Below, in pieces: positions 8,835 to 17,119 of a stretch of 64,000 nt of DNA (positions are counted from its first letter, which is position 1; the number at the start of each line of letters is the position of its first letter). The DNA is from Planctomycetota bacterium (GTDB taxonomy: Bacteria; Planctomycetota; UBA1135; UBA2386), in NCBI GenBank assembly GCA_016713175.1, contig JADJPQ010000026.1, positions 434,001 to 498,000 on the forward strand, in the 5' to 3' direction. Position numbers and translations under genes: made by a program. Under the pieces are notes generated by a model that was not told the origin of the DNA, made no database searches, and was given only the letters and a program-made list of their open reading frames with translations.

Positions 8835-11800
8835 TCACGGACTGCGGCGCAGCAGGTTGCGCCGCTTCTGCGCCCGTTCCACCGCCTGCTGCGCCGCGGT
8901 CGGCGTGCCCGTATCGGCCCGCAGGTGGCGCGCCAGCGCGCGCACGGTCGTGAACCGGAACAGGTCGGTCACCGGCAGCGTCAACTGCAATTGCTGCTCG
9001 ATCGCGCGGTGCACCTTGACCGCCAGCAGGCTGTGGCCACCGGAGTCGAAGAAGTTGTCCTCGACGCCGACCGCTTCACTGCCGAGCACCTGTTGCCAGA
9101 TGCGCAGGATCGTCGCCTCGATGTCGTTGCCCGCCGCCACCACCGCGCGCGGTGCCGCCGCCACCGCCGGCTCCGGCAGCGCGTTGCGGTCGATCTTCTG
9201 GTTGGGCGTTCGTGGCAGGTCGGCCAGCGCGACGAACACCGTCGGCACCATGAACTCCGGCAGCCGCGAACGCAGCCAGGTGCGCAGCGCCTCCAGATCG
9301 CCATGCCCATGGCGGGCGACGACGTAGGCACGCAGCTGCAGGTCGCCATCGGGCCCGGGACGCGCCACCACCGCGGCCTCACGGACGCCGGCATGCCCGG
9401 CGATGGTCGCTTCGATCTCGCCGAGTTCGATCCGGTGGCCGCGAATCTTGACCTGGTGGTCGACGCGACCGAGGAACTCGAGCACACCGTCGGTGCGCCA
9501 CCGCGCCAGATCGCCGGTCCGATACATCCGATCGCCCGGCCCGCCGAACGGTTCGGCGACGAAGCGCTCGGCGGTCAGATCGTCGCGGCGGAAGTAGCCG
9601 GCAGTGACGCCGGCGCCGGCGATCCACAGCTCACCGGGCATGCCGATCGGCACCAGTTGCTGATGCGCATCGAGCACCCAGACCCGCTGGTTGGCGAGCG
9701 GCTTTCCGATCGGCACCGGGTCATCGTCGCCGACCGCGAACGTCGTCGACCAGACGGTCGTCTCGGTCGGGCCGTACATGTCGTGCAGGTGCGGCACCGA
9801 CGCTCGCAGCTGTCTGGCCAATGGCGCCGGCAACGCTTCGCCGCCGACCAGCAGGTGCCGCAATCGACGCATCGCCGCCGGTGCCGCTGGATCGTGCAGC
9901 AGCATGCCCGCCATCGACGGCGTGCACTGCAGGTGCGTCACGCCGAACTGCTCGATCAGTTGCGGAATCGTCGCCGCCGGTGTCGCCGCCGCGGCGGCAA
10001 CGCTGCAGGTCGTGGCGCCGGCCACCGCTTCGGCCAGTTCGCAGCGCCGCTTCAGCTCGAGCAGGTGCGGCAGGTTCTGCAGCACGCGCTCGGTCGGCAC
10101 GCCGAAGTCGATCAGGCACGCGATCTCGTCGACCCCGAGTCCGCGCAAGCGATCGACCGTCGCCATGCAGCTCTGCGGCGTACCGAACAGTCCGCTCTGC
10201 TGGTAGTAACGCTCGAACGCGAACGCCAGCAGCGCGTCCATGTCGCCCGCCGACAGGCCACCGGACAGCAGCGCCTCCATCTCACCGGGCTTGTCCTGCA
10301 CCCGCGTCCGGAACGCCGGGAACGACCAGGCCGCCTCCTTGACCAGTTCGACGCTGCTGCGCAGATAGTCCTGCAGCGGCTTCTGCACGATGGCGCGCAC
10401 CTGCTGTTCGTCGTCGCCGACGAACGTGTGCAGCATCAGCGTGACCTTGCCCTCGCCGGCGTGCCCCGCATCGCGCCACGCCTGCCGATAGATCGCCAGC
10501 TTGCGCGCCAGTTCGTCGACGCTCTGCCCCAGCAGGTGCGTCAGCACGAACGCCCCGTTCTCGCCGGCCTGGCGGTAGGTCTCCGGATTGCCGGCCACGG
10601 TGACCCACGTCGGCAGCGACTGTTGGATCGGCCGCGGCAGCGTGTGCACCCCGACCGGCCTGCCGTCGGGCCCGGGGAACTGCACCGTTTCGCCGCGCCA
10701 CAGCGCGTGCACCTGCCGGATGCCGGTGAACATCAGGTTCTTGCGGTCCTGGAAGTTCTGCGGCTGCAGCACGAAGTCGTGCGCGTGCCAACCGGCGGCG
10801 AACGCGATGCCGACGCGGCCGTTGCTGAGGTTGTCGACCAGCGCCCAGTCCTCGGCCACGCGGATCGGCGAATGCAGCGGCAGCACGCACGAGCCGGCGC
10901 GGATGTGCACGTTCCTGGTGGCGACGGCGATCGCGGCGCTGGCGACGGCGGGGTTCGGGTACAGGCCGCCGAAGGCGTAGAAATGCCGTTCGGGCGTCCA
11001 GACGGCCTCGAAGCCGTGCTGGTCGGCGAACTTCGCGCCCTCGAGCAGCAACCGGTACTTGTCGGCGGCGTGTTCGCCGGCATCGCTGGCGAAGTAGAAC
11101 AGCGAGAACCGCACCGGTCGCAACGTCGGCGCCGGCGCCGCGACCCTGGTGTCACCGCCGTACACGACGACCTCGTAGCCGCGGCACAGCGTCCACAGCA
11201 GCTCCAGCACCGAGATGTCGAACGACAGGCTGGTGACGGCGAGCCAGACGCCCGGCGGTTCGTTGCCGAGCAGAGAGTCCATGCCGGTGAAGAAGTTGGT
11301 GACGTTCTGATGCATCACCATGACGCCTTTCGGCCGACCGGTCGAACCGGAGGTGTAGATCAGGTACGCGAGATCGGCACCGTTCGCCTCGTGGGCGCGG
11401 AACGGGGCAGTCGCCGCGATCGCACTGGCATCGGCATCGAGATCGACGCGCGCCGCGGCCACCGTCGGCGCCGCGCCGGCACTGCCGGCCGTGACCACCA
11501 GCGCCGCCAACTGCGCATCCTCCGCCATGTACTGCAACCGTGACGCCGGATAGCCCGGATCGAGCGGCACGTAGGCGGCACCGACCCGCAGCGTCGCCAG
11601 CACGGCGACGACCAATTCGATACCGCGCGGCACGCAGATGCCGACCCGATCGCCGCGACCGACGCCACGTGAACGGAGCCAGCCGGCGAGCCTGGCCGTG
11701 CGTTCTTCCAGACCCCGATAGTCGAGACTCTGGGTGCCACTGCGCAGCGCGATCGCCGCCCCGGACTGCGTCGCCTGGCGGACGAACTGCCGATCGACGG

Positions 11801-13463
11801 TGACCTCGGGATCGGCTGGCACCGCCGTGACGTTCCACGACAGCAGGCGACGGTGCTCTTCCGCGGTCAGCACCGGCAGTTCGCGCAGTGCCTTGCCCGG
11901 CATCGTCGCCAGCGCCGCGACGAACACCATGAGCCGTTCGGCCAACGCGCGCGCCGCCGACGCCGGCAACGTGCGGCTGTCGAACGCCAACTGCACGCGA
12001 CCACGCACGTCGATGCACAGTTCGACCGTTCCGGGCAGGATCTCGCCGGCGGCACCAAGTCGGATCCGCACCGGCGGCGCCAATTCGGTGCCTGCACGCA
12101 GGCTCTCCGGATGCCGCAGCACCAGGTCACACGGCAACGGCGCCCGTTCGCCATGTGCCCGCAGCGACGCCAGCAACGCCGCCAACTGCGCAGGCGCCGC
12201 AGCTCGCGGATCGACGACGACGCGCCACGGCGGCGCGGCCACCAGCAGCGCCTCGGCCGCTGCGGCTGGATGCCGCGAAGGCCACACCACGCCCAGATCG
12301 AACGCATCCGACGTCGACGCGCGCGCCAGGAACAACGCGCACTGCGCCGCCCGCTCGAGCGCCGGCTCGGCGGTCGCCAGTTCGCCCAGATCGACCGTCT
12401 GGGTCGCAGTCACCGCCGGTCCGTTCGCCGGCAGCCCCTGCGGCACCGGCAACGGCCGCAGTTCGCGCAGCGCCTCGATCCAGCCGTCCTCGCCGCAACT
12501 GCACGCTTCGTCGAGCGCCGTCCGTGCCGCGACCGTGGCCGCGTCGGCCCGTGGCAGCACGACGCCAACCCGGACGCCAGCCGCCGCCAACCGGCCGACG
12601 TCGGCCGGCAGCGCCGACAACGTCCGCAGCCGCGACAACCGGACCTCGCCCTGCGCCGTCGCCACCTGCACGAAGTCATCGCCGATGCCGGTCACCGTGC
12701 CGGGCGCCGCGCCGCCCGAGCCCACCAACGTCGCCGCGCCGACCGCGAACGCGCCGTTCCCGGTCAGCAGCTTGGCGACGCCGATCGGATTGCGATAGCC
12801 ACCGTGATCGAGCGCGCGCACGACGCGGGCAACGGCCGCCGCCGACTGCGCGAAGTCGAGCACCGCCATGCCGGCCGGCCGCGCGTGCCGACCAAACCAC
12901 GTCCGCCGCGACGGATCCTGCGGCTGCGCCACGAGCGAACCGGCGGTGAGGCCATCGACCAGTTCGCCGAACGTCTCGACGCCGGCCGCGAAACAGCGCG
13001 CATTGACCGAGAACGCCGTGTCGTCGTCCTGCAGTGCGAACTTGCGCTGCAGCAGGATCGCCCCGGTGTCGGCCTGCGCCTCGATCTGGTGCCAGGTGAT
13101 GCCGTGTTCGCGTTCGCCGGCCAGCAGCGCGTGGACTGGTGCGTTCAACCCCGCATACCGCGGCAGCGGGCCATCGTGGAAGTTGATCGCGAGGTGCCGC
13201 GGCAGCGCCAGCACGGCCCTCGGCAGGATCCGCAACCACGTGATCGCGAACAGGAAGTCGCAGCGCAGGTCCGCCAGCGTCGTCGCCAGATCGCCGTCGC
13301 CATCGCGGCACGGCAATCCCTGTTCGTGTGCCCAGGCCTTCACCTTGGCGGCGTCGGTGACGATCGCCGCGATGGCATGGCCGCGCTGCCGCCAGGCCTC
13401 GACACATTGCAGCAACAGCGTGTCGGAACCGATGAAGATGGCGGACGAGGATTCCGAGGACAT
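8835..13463 (-). CDS. Single-module NRPS: formyltransferase, split adenylation domain with embedded luciferase-like monooxygenase, carrier
   Basis: This protein of about 1542 residues contains, in order: a formyltransferase domain (1-290) with Asn94 and His96 in INFHDGPLPRYAG and Asp132 in ADTGAIL, the expected catalytic set; a condensation-like remnant (about 385-540) without an HHxxxDG motif; an adenylation N-part with A3 LIYTSGSTGRPKG near 700 and A4 FDISVLELLW; an inserted FMN-dependent luciferase-like monooxygenase (about 780-1135) of the MupA/Atu3671 type; the adenylation remainder with MYGPTETT near 1228, YRTGDLARW and the A10 lysine in PNQKIDRNAL; and a peptidyl carrier domain with Ser1478 in GGHSLLA. 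It should activate an amino acid as thioester, formylate it as in linear gramicidin initiation, and oxidise it on the enzyme. No thioesterase or reductase domain follows. ATG 13463 was chosen because it begins the formyltransferase fold. The product is unknown. Confidence 0.92.
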   Translation of the reverse strand: MSSESSSAIFIGSDTLLLQCVEAWRQRGHAIAAIVTDAAKVKAWAHEQGLPCRDGDGDLATTLADLRCDFLFAITWLRILPRAVLALPRHLAINFHDGPLPRYAGLNAPVHALLAGEREHGITWHQIEAQADTGAILLQRKFALQDDDTAFSVNARCFAAGVETFGELVDGLTAGSLVAQPQDPSRRTWFGRHARPAGMAVLDFAQSAAAVARVVRALDHGGYRNPIGVAKLLTGNGAFAVGAATLVGSGGAAPGTVTGIGDDFVQVATAQGEVRLSRLRTLSALPADVGRLAAAGVRVGVVLPRADAATVAARTALDEACSCGEDGWIEALRELRPLPVPQGLPANGPAVTATQTVDLGELATAEPALERAAQCALFLARASTSDAFDLGVVWPSRHPAAAAEALLVAAPPWRVVVDPRAAAPAQLAALLASLRAHGERAPLPCDLVLRHPESLRAGTELAPPVRIRLGAAGEILPGTVELCIDVRGRVQLAFDSRTLPASAARALAERLMVFVAALATMPGKALRELPVLTAEEHRRLLSWNVTAVPADPEVTVDRQFVRQATQSGAAIALRSGTQSLDYRGLEERTARLAGWLRSRGVGRGDRVGICVPRGIELVVAVLATLRVGAAYVPLDPGYPASRLQYMAEDAQLAALVVTAGSAGAAPTVAAARVDLDADASAIAATAPFRAHEANGADLAYLIYTSGSTGRPKGVMVMHQNVTNFFTGMDSLLGNEPPGVWLAVTSLSFDISVLELLWTLCRGYEVVVYGGDTRVAAPAPTLRPVRFSLFYFASDAGEHAADKYRLLLEGAKFADQHGFEAVWTPERHFYAFGGLYPNPAVASAAIAVATRNVHIRAGSCVLPLHSPIRVAEDWALVDNLSNGRVGIAFAAGWHAHDFVLQPQNFQDRKNLMFTGIRQVHALWRGETVQFPGPDGRPVGVHTLPRPIQQSLPTWVTVAGNPETYRQAGENGAFVLTHLLGQSVDELARKLAIYRQAWRDAGHAGEGKVTLMLHTFVGDDEQQVRAIVQKPLQDYLRSSVELVKEAAWSFPAFRTRVQDKPGEMEALLSGGLSAGDMDALLAFAFERYYQQSGLFGTPQSCMATVDRLRGLGVDEIACLIDFGVPTERVLQNLPHLLELKRRCELAEAVAGATTCSVAAAAATPAATIPQLIEQFGVTHLQCTPSMAGMLLHDPAAPAAMRRLRHLLVGGEALPAPLARQLRASVPHLHDMYGPTETTVWSTTFAVGDDDPVPIGKPLANQRVWVLDAHQQLVPIGMPGELWIAGAGVTAGYFRRDDLTAERFVAEPFGGPGDRMYRTGDLARWRTDGVLEFLGRVDHQVKIRGHRIELGEIEATIAGHAGVREAAVVARPGPDGDLQLRAYVVARHGHGDLEALRTWLRSRLPEFMVPTVFVALADLPRTPNQKIDRNALPEPAVAAAPRAVVAAGNDIEATILRIWQQVLGSEAVGVEDNFFDSGGHSLLAVKVHRAIEQQLQLTLPVTDLFRFTTVRALARHLRADTGTPTAAQQAVERAQKRRNLLRRSP

Positions 13464-13529
13464 GAACAGCAGATCGGAGCGCGGACGAGAAGCGCTTGAT
13501 ACGTCGTCGGGCCGCCTCGCACGAGTCGC

Positions 13530-13544
13530 TACCATCGCCGCTTC
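13530..13544 (+). promoter_or_regulatory. Predicted -10 box of the alpha/beta hydrolase gene
   Basis: TACCAT (13530-13535) stands 9 nt before the GTG start at 13545, in the 81 bp region shared with the divergent NRPS gene. No Shine-Dalgarno lies between. This fits the short-leader or leaderless pattern of several genes here. Confidence 0.35.
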
Positions 13545-14336
13545 GTGCACACCAAGGTGCTGATCACCGCGTCGCTCGCCATCGCCGTTGCCGCCATCTG
13601 GTTCGGCAGCAAGCGGCTGCATCGCTTCGCCTATTGGGCCGAGCGCCATGAACCCGGCGCCATCCAACGGCTGGCGACCGGCGGTTGGCGCGTCGATCGC
13701 TTCGCGCCGGCACCGCAGGTCGAACTGTTCGGGCTCTGGCGCCCCGCGCGCACGCCGCAAGGACGCCACGTCGTGTATCTGCCAGGCAACTCCGGGTCAG
13801 TGCTGGCCGGTTTCCAGGAGGTGCTGACCCGTGCCGCCGGCGAGCGCGACGTCGCGTTCGCGTTCTGGGCCCCGCGTGGTTTCGACGCCAGCACCGGGAC
13901 GCCGTCGCCAACGGCACTCGCCGACGATGCGATCGCCGGTTGGGACCGTTGCACGCGCGAATTCGGTTTCCCCGAGGCGCGAGAACTGTGGGGCTATTCG
14001 CTGGGCTCCGCGCTCGCCGTCGAAGTCGCGGCCCGGCTGTGCGCGCGCGGCACGCCGCCGTCCCGGCTCTTGCTGCTGGCGGCGGGCGACGTGATCCCCG
14101 TGATGCCGGCCGGCGTGTTCGGCCGGTTCCTGCCTGACCATCGCTACGACGCACTCGCCGCCGCGCCGCACGTGACCTGTCCGGTGACGATCGTGCACGG
14201 TGCGCTCGACGACGCGCTGCCGCTCGCCGGCGCGCGGCGGTTGCAGCAGGCGTTCCCTGGCAAGGTCGAGTTCCGCGAACTGCCGGGAGTCGGTCACGTC
14301 GACCTGCTCGGCATGCTCGGTTCGCTGGAGCTGTGA
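13545..14336 (+). CDS. Membrane-anchored alpha/beta hydrolase
   Basis: This 263-residue protein starts at GTG with an N-terminal hydrophobic segment (LITASLAIAVAAIWFG), either an anchor or an uncleaved signal. The alpha/beta hydrolase fold follows, with the nucleophile Ser152 in GYSLGSA, the acid Asp222 or Asp223 in GALDDALPL and His251 in GVGHVDLL. HVVYLPGNSG near residue 75 fits the oxyanion loop. The family includes esterases and thioesterases; the closest-looking group is the BEM46/FrsA-like peptidase-esterases. It is divergent from the NRPS with only 81 bp between the starts. A role in releasing or trimming the NRPS product is possible but unproven, and the membrane segment argues against a standard cytosolic type II thioesterase. 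Confidence 0.85.
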   Translation: MHTKVLITASLAIAVAAIWFGSKRLHRFAYWAERHEPGAIQRLATGGWRVDRFAPAPQVELFGLWRPARTPQGRHVVYLPGNSGSVLAGFQEVLTRAAGERDVAFAFWAPRGFDASTGTPSPTALADDAIAGWDRCTREFGFPEARELWGYSLGSALAVEVAARLCARGTPPSRLLLLAAGDVIPVMPAGVFGRFLPDHRYDALAAAPHVTCPVTIVHGALDDALPLAGARRLQQAFPGKVEFRELPGVGHVDLLGMLGSLEL

Positions 14337-14386
14337 GCTGTCAGCGCCCGTCGCCGAGCACCGCCGCCGCACGTTTCGCGGATCCG

Positions 14387-14410
14387 GACTTTCCCTGTCG
14401 GGAAATCGTC
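14387..14410. terminator. Putative bidirectional terminator hairpin
   Basis: TTTCCC (14390-14395) and GGGAAA (14400-14405) form a 6 bp stem with loop TGTC between two convergent genes. The T and A runs are inside the stem, not after it, so intrinsic termination would be weak. Confidence 0.35.
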
Positions 14411-16697
14411 AGTGGGTCAAGAACACGACCCGCGGGAAGCTCTCGCCCTTCGGCAACACACCCTTTGGCACCGTCCACGCCACCGTCACTTCCGCGCCCG
14501 CCGGCAGCGGCCGATCCGGCACGAACAGGAAGCAGCCCGGCGCCGCCACCGCCATCGCCGCATCGCCCTGCACGCACAGCAGTTCGCCGGCGAGTTCGAC
14601 GCCTCCCGCGAACACCTGGCAGCTGACCTGCCGGATGTCGTCGGCCGACAGTTCGCGATGGAAGTGCAGGCTCAGCGGCATGCCGACCAGTTCCGCGTTC
14701 GGTCGACCCTTGCCGGCGAAGTGCACGCCCAGCGCGGTGCCGAGGTCGGCGATCCTGGCTTCGGTGGCCACCTCGCGTTGCCCGTGAGCTGGCCAGCACA
14801 ACGGCGCGCCGCGCGTCGTCGCCTGTTGCGGCAGCGAGAACTCGACGACCAGCGCCTGTTTGCCCGGACTGACGCCGACCAATTGCCGCCCCGGGTGCAG
14901 CAGCCGATCGCGCGCGCCGGGTTGCAGCAGCCAGTTCGCCACCGCCGCCACCGGATCGGTGCCCGCATACGCCATGACCGTCACCCCGATGCCCGCCGGC
15001 ACCTCCGGCATCGTCACCTTCGCCTTCGGGTTCTTCTTCAGCTCCGCTTCGGCGCGCAACCGCAGCGCGTGATAGCGGTGCACGGCCGCGGCATCGTCGT
15101 GGTGGCTGACGTGGAAGCCGAGCGGACCACGGCCCGCGACGTAGCGCGCTTCATTGATCGCATCGGCCACCGCCCGCGCCGCGGCCACTTCGTCTTTGCT
15201 GCCCGCCGGCTCGGCGACCATCGCCGCCCGCAGCGCTTCGCCGCGCGTCCAGAACGTCCGCCAGTCGGCATCGAGCTTCGGCAGTTCCATCTGCGTCCGC
15301 CGCAAGAACTCGCCTTCGATCTCGGGTGGCGTCTTGATCTTGTCGGTGCGGCTCTGATTGAGTTCGAACAGCAGTTCCGGCCGCGTGCGGAACAGGTAGT
15401 CGGCGATCGCCCAGGCCTTGACCCGCTGTTCGTTGTCGAACTTCGACGCGTGGATCAGCACCAATTGCGACGTCGGTGTATCGCTCCTGGCCCAGGCCGA
15501 CTCGGCGGCGATCTGCCGCCAGGTCTCCATGTCGGGCAGCAGCGGCTTCGGCTTCCATTCGGTCACCGTGTGGCCCTGCTGCTGCTCGACCAGGAACGTC
15601 AGGGTCTGATCGAAGAAGAAGCCACAGGCGGCGTGGCCGACGCCCTCCCACAGCCCGTGTTCGAACATCGTCGCGTCCTGGATGACGCCGCGGACCGCGA
15701 GGTCGACCAGCACTTCGTCGCCATCGACCAGATACAGCCGCACGCGCTCCTCGCCGCGATCGAGGAACGACAGCGCCACGTCGTTCCGGAGGAAGGCCAG
15801 GCGGCTCTGGTCGAACTGATCGGCGCAGGCATCGATGATTTTCTGGTAGGTGGCGCGATCGCTGGCCAGCAGCACATTGCGCACCAATACGGGCGAAAAC
15901 ACCGCGCCCCCGGCGGTGCCGAACAGCGTCCGGCACAGCGCCAGGCTGCGTTCGCAGTACTGCGCAAACAGCACCATCTGGCCTTCGGGCAGATTGCCGT
16001 GCACGGTGAAGTGTTCACTGCGCACGGCGTGATGCTGGACCTCGGCCTTGGTCAGGATCGGACACTTGTCGGCGAGCTTGGAGACCGCGAACTCGCGCCG
16101 CCTCAGCCAGTCGACCGCCAGCCGGATGCCGCGCGCGCGCTGCAGCATCGCCAGATCGTCGGGTGCGCCGGAGAAGCCATCGAAGTCGTGCCGCTGCAAC
16201 GCCAGCAGCGCCTTGGCGTCGCCGGGCCGGAAACGCAACAGCCGCTGCCAATGCCGCGTCGCCAGCGTCACGTCGGCGGCCGCCGTCGCCGCTTCGGCGA
16301 TCTTCTGGTGGCCGGCGGTCAGTTCCTTGATCGCCGCCGCCAGATCCTTCTCGATCTTCTGGATCACCTTGGCGTTGCCCTTGGCGTCCTTCTCGAACAC
16401 GACCTTGTTGTCGTCGCGCCGCCAGATGCCGGAGACCTTGACGTAGCCGCAGTGTTCGCGCGCGGTGGCGTGGTCTTGGTCGTATTCCTTCAGCACCTCG
16501 AGGCGCAGCGCCAGCGCGCGGCCGTGCTGCTTCTCGGCCGCCAGCGCGTCGGCGATGCCGATCAGCAGGGTCGTCGCGCGCGCCGCCAGCGCACGTTCCA
16601 TGCCGGCCGGATCCGTCGGCGCTGCCGGCGCCTTCTGGGCGGACAACCCGTTCGCCAGCACCAGGCCGGCGAACAGGACCATCGCGAGGGGTCGCAT
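14409..16697 (-). CDS. Secreted DUF1570-like pseudo-peptidase with CAP-like C-terminus
   Basis: This 762-residue protein has a signal peptide (MRPLAMVLFAGLVLANGLSAQ) that fixes ATG 16697. Helical, lysine-rich repeats occupy the N-terminal third. The central region aligns by eye with the DUF1570 protease at 1869-4046 and with the paralogue just upstream. The zinc motif HExxH is absent and the second motif reads LWEGVGHAACGFFF, so it is probably not a peptidase. The C-terminal part carries the pattern NWLLQPGARDRLLHP and AYAG, resembling the SPGHRxxLL block of CAP (SCP/PR1) domains, then a beta-rich tail. It probably works outside the cytoplasm as a binding or structural protein. It converges with the alpha/beta hydrolase gene. 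Confidence 0.75.
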   Translation of the reverse strand: MRPLAMVLFAGLVLANGLSAQKAPAAPTDPAGMERALAARATTLLIGIADALAAEKQHGRALALRLEVLKEYDQDHATAREHCGYVKVSGIWRRDDNKVVFEKDAKGNAKVIQKIEKDLAAAIKELTAGHQKIAEAATAAADVTLATRHWQRLLRFRPGDAKALLALQRHDFDGFSGAPDDLAMLQRARGIRLAVDWLRRREFAVSKLADKCPILTKAEVQHHAVRSEHFTVHGNLPEGQMVLFAQYCERSLALCRTLFGTAGGAVFSPVLVRNVLLASDRATYQKIIDACADQFDQSRLAFLRNDVALSFLDRGEERVRLYLVDGDEVLVDLAVRGVIQDATMFEHGLWEGVGHAACGFFFDQTLTFLVEQQQGHTVTEWKPKPLLPDMETWRQIAAESAWARSDTPTSQLVLIHASKFDNEQRVKAWAIADYLFRTRPELLFELNQSRTDKIKTPPEIEGEFLRRTQMELPKLDADWRTFWTRGEALRAAMVAEPAGSKDEVAAARAVADAINEARYVAGRGPLGFHVSHHDDAAAVHRYHALRLRAEAELKKNPKAKVTMPEVPAGIGVTVMAYAGTDPVAAVANWLLQPGARDRLLHPGRQLVGVSPGKQALVVEFSLPQQATTRGAPLCWPAHGQREVATEARIADLGTALGVHFAGKGRPNAELVGMPLSLHFHRELSADDIRQVSCQVFAGGVELAGELLCVQGDAAMAVAAPGCFLFVPDRPLPAGAEVTVAWTVPKGVLPKGESFPRVVFLTH

Positions 16698-16905
16698 GTC
16701 ACCGAAGTACGGGAGGACGACGCCGACGGCAAGGACCGGCGCGCCGGCCGGCGATCGGCGACGGCGCCGGGCCGGGCGGCGCGCCCGGGTCACGAACGCA
16801 TGTTGTTGGCCGTTCGCAACCAGATCCTCAGCAGCTCGTCCCCAGATCCAGGAGTCCAGCGACACCTTCATGCTGCCGAGCCGCCGAAAGCAGGGTCGAC
16901 GTGCG

Positions 16906-16934
16906 CCACCATGCGGCCAAAGGCCGCATGGTGG
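16906..16934. repeat. Perfect 13 bp inverted repeat with 3-nt loop
   Basis: The arms CCACCATGCGGCC (16906-16918) and GGCCGCATGGTGG (16922-16934) are fully complementary around AAA. It lies in the 408 bp gap between two paralogous genes on the minus strand and overlaps the possible start codon of a small plus-strand gene. It could be a terminator stem for the upstream minus-strand gene or a protein-binding site; there is no T-run. Confidence 0.6.
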
Positions 16935-17119
16935 ACGCGAGCGCCCCGATCGACACGTTCACCTCCGCGCCGTGGTCCCACGCCTTCCGCCAGCCGATCC
17001 GCGTTCGCGGCCTCGAGGCAATCGTGCGCCCGATCACCGACGCGCGGACCTGGCTGTTGACGATCGGCTGGCGCCGGCACGGCCTGCTCGATCCCGGCGG
17101 CGCGGTCAGCTGGCGTTGA
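16928..17119 (+). CDS. Possible small protein or gene remnant, 63 residues
   Basis: An open frame from ATG 16928 encodes about 63 residues with nearly every codon ending in G or C, as in genuine genes here, and an ordinary residue mix (motifs IDTFTSAPWSHAF and ARTWLLTIGWRRHG). It fills most of an otherwise empty 408 bp gap and overlaps the 3' end of the opposite gene by 14 bp. The start lies inside the 3' arm of a perfect hairpin, which would bury it in RNA. No family is recognised. It may be the C-terminal remnant of a lost gene. Outside this frame and the hairpin, nothing else is seen in 16698-17105. Confidence 0.35.
   Translation: MVDASAPIDTFTSAPWSHAFRQPIRVRGLEAIVRPITDARTWLLTIGWRRHGLLDPGGAVSWR

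Noticed and set aside
8745..11543. Long open frame on the plus strand opposite the NRPS
   Set aside because: Its translation is arginine/glutamine/histidine-rich low-complexity sequence without domains; it is the antisense shadow of the strongly supported NRPS.
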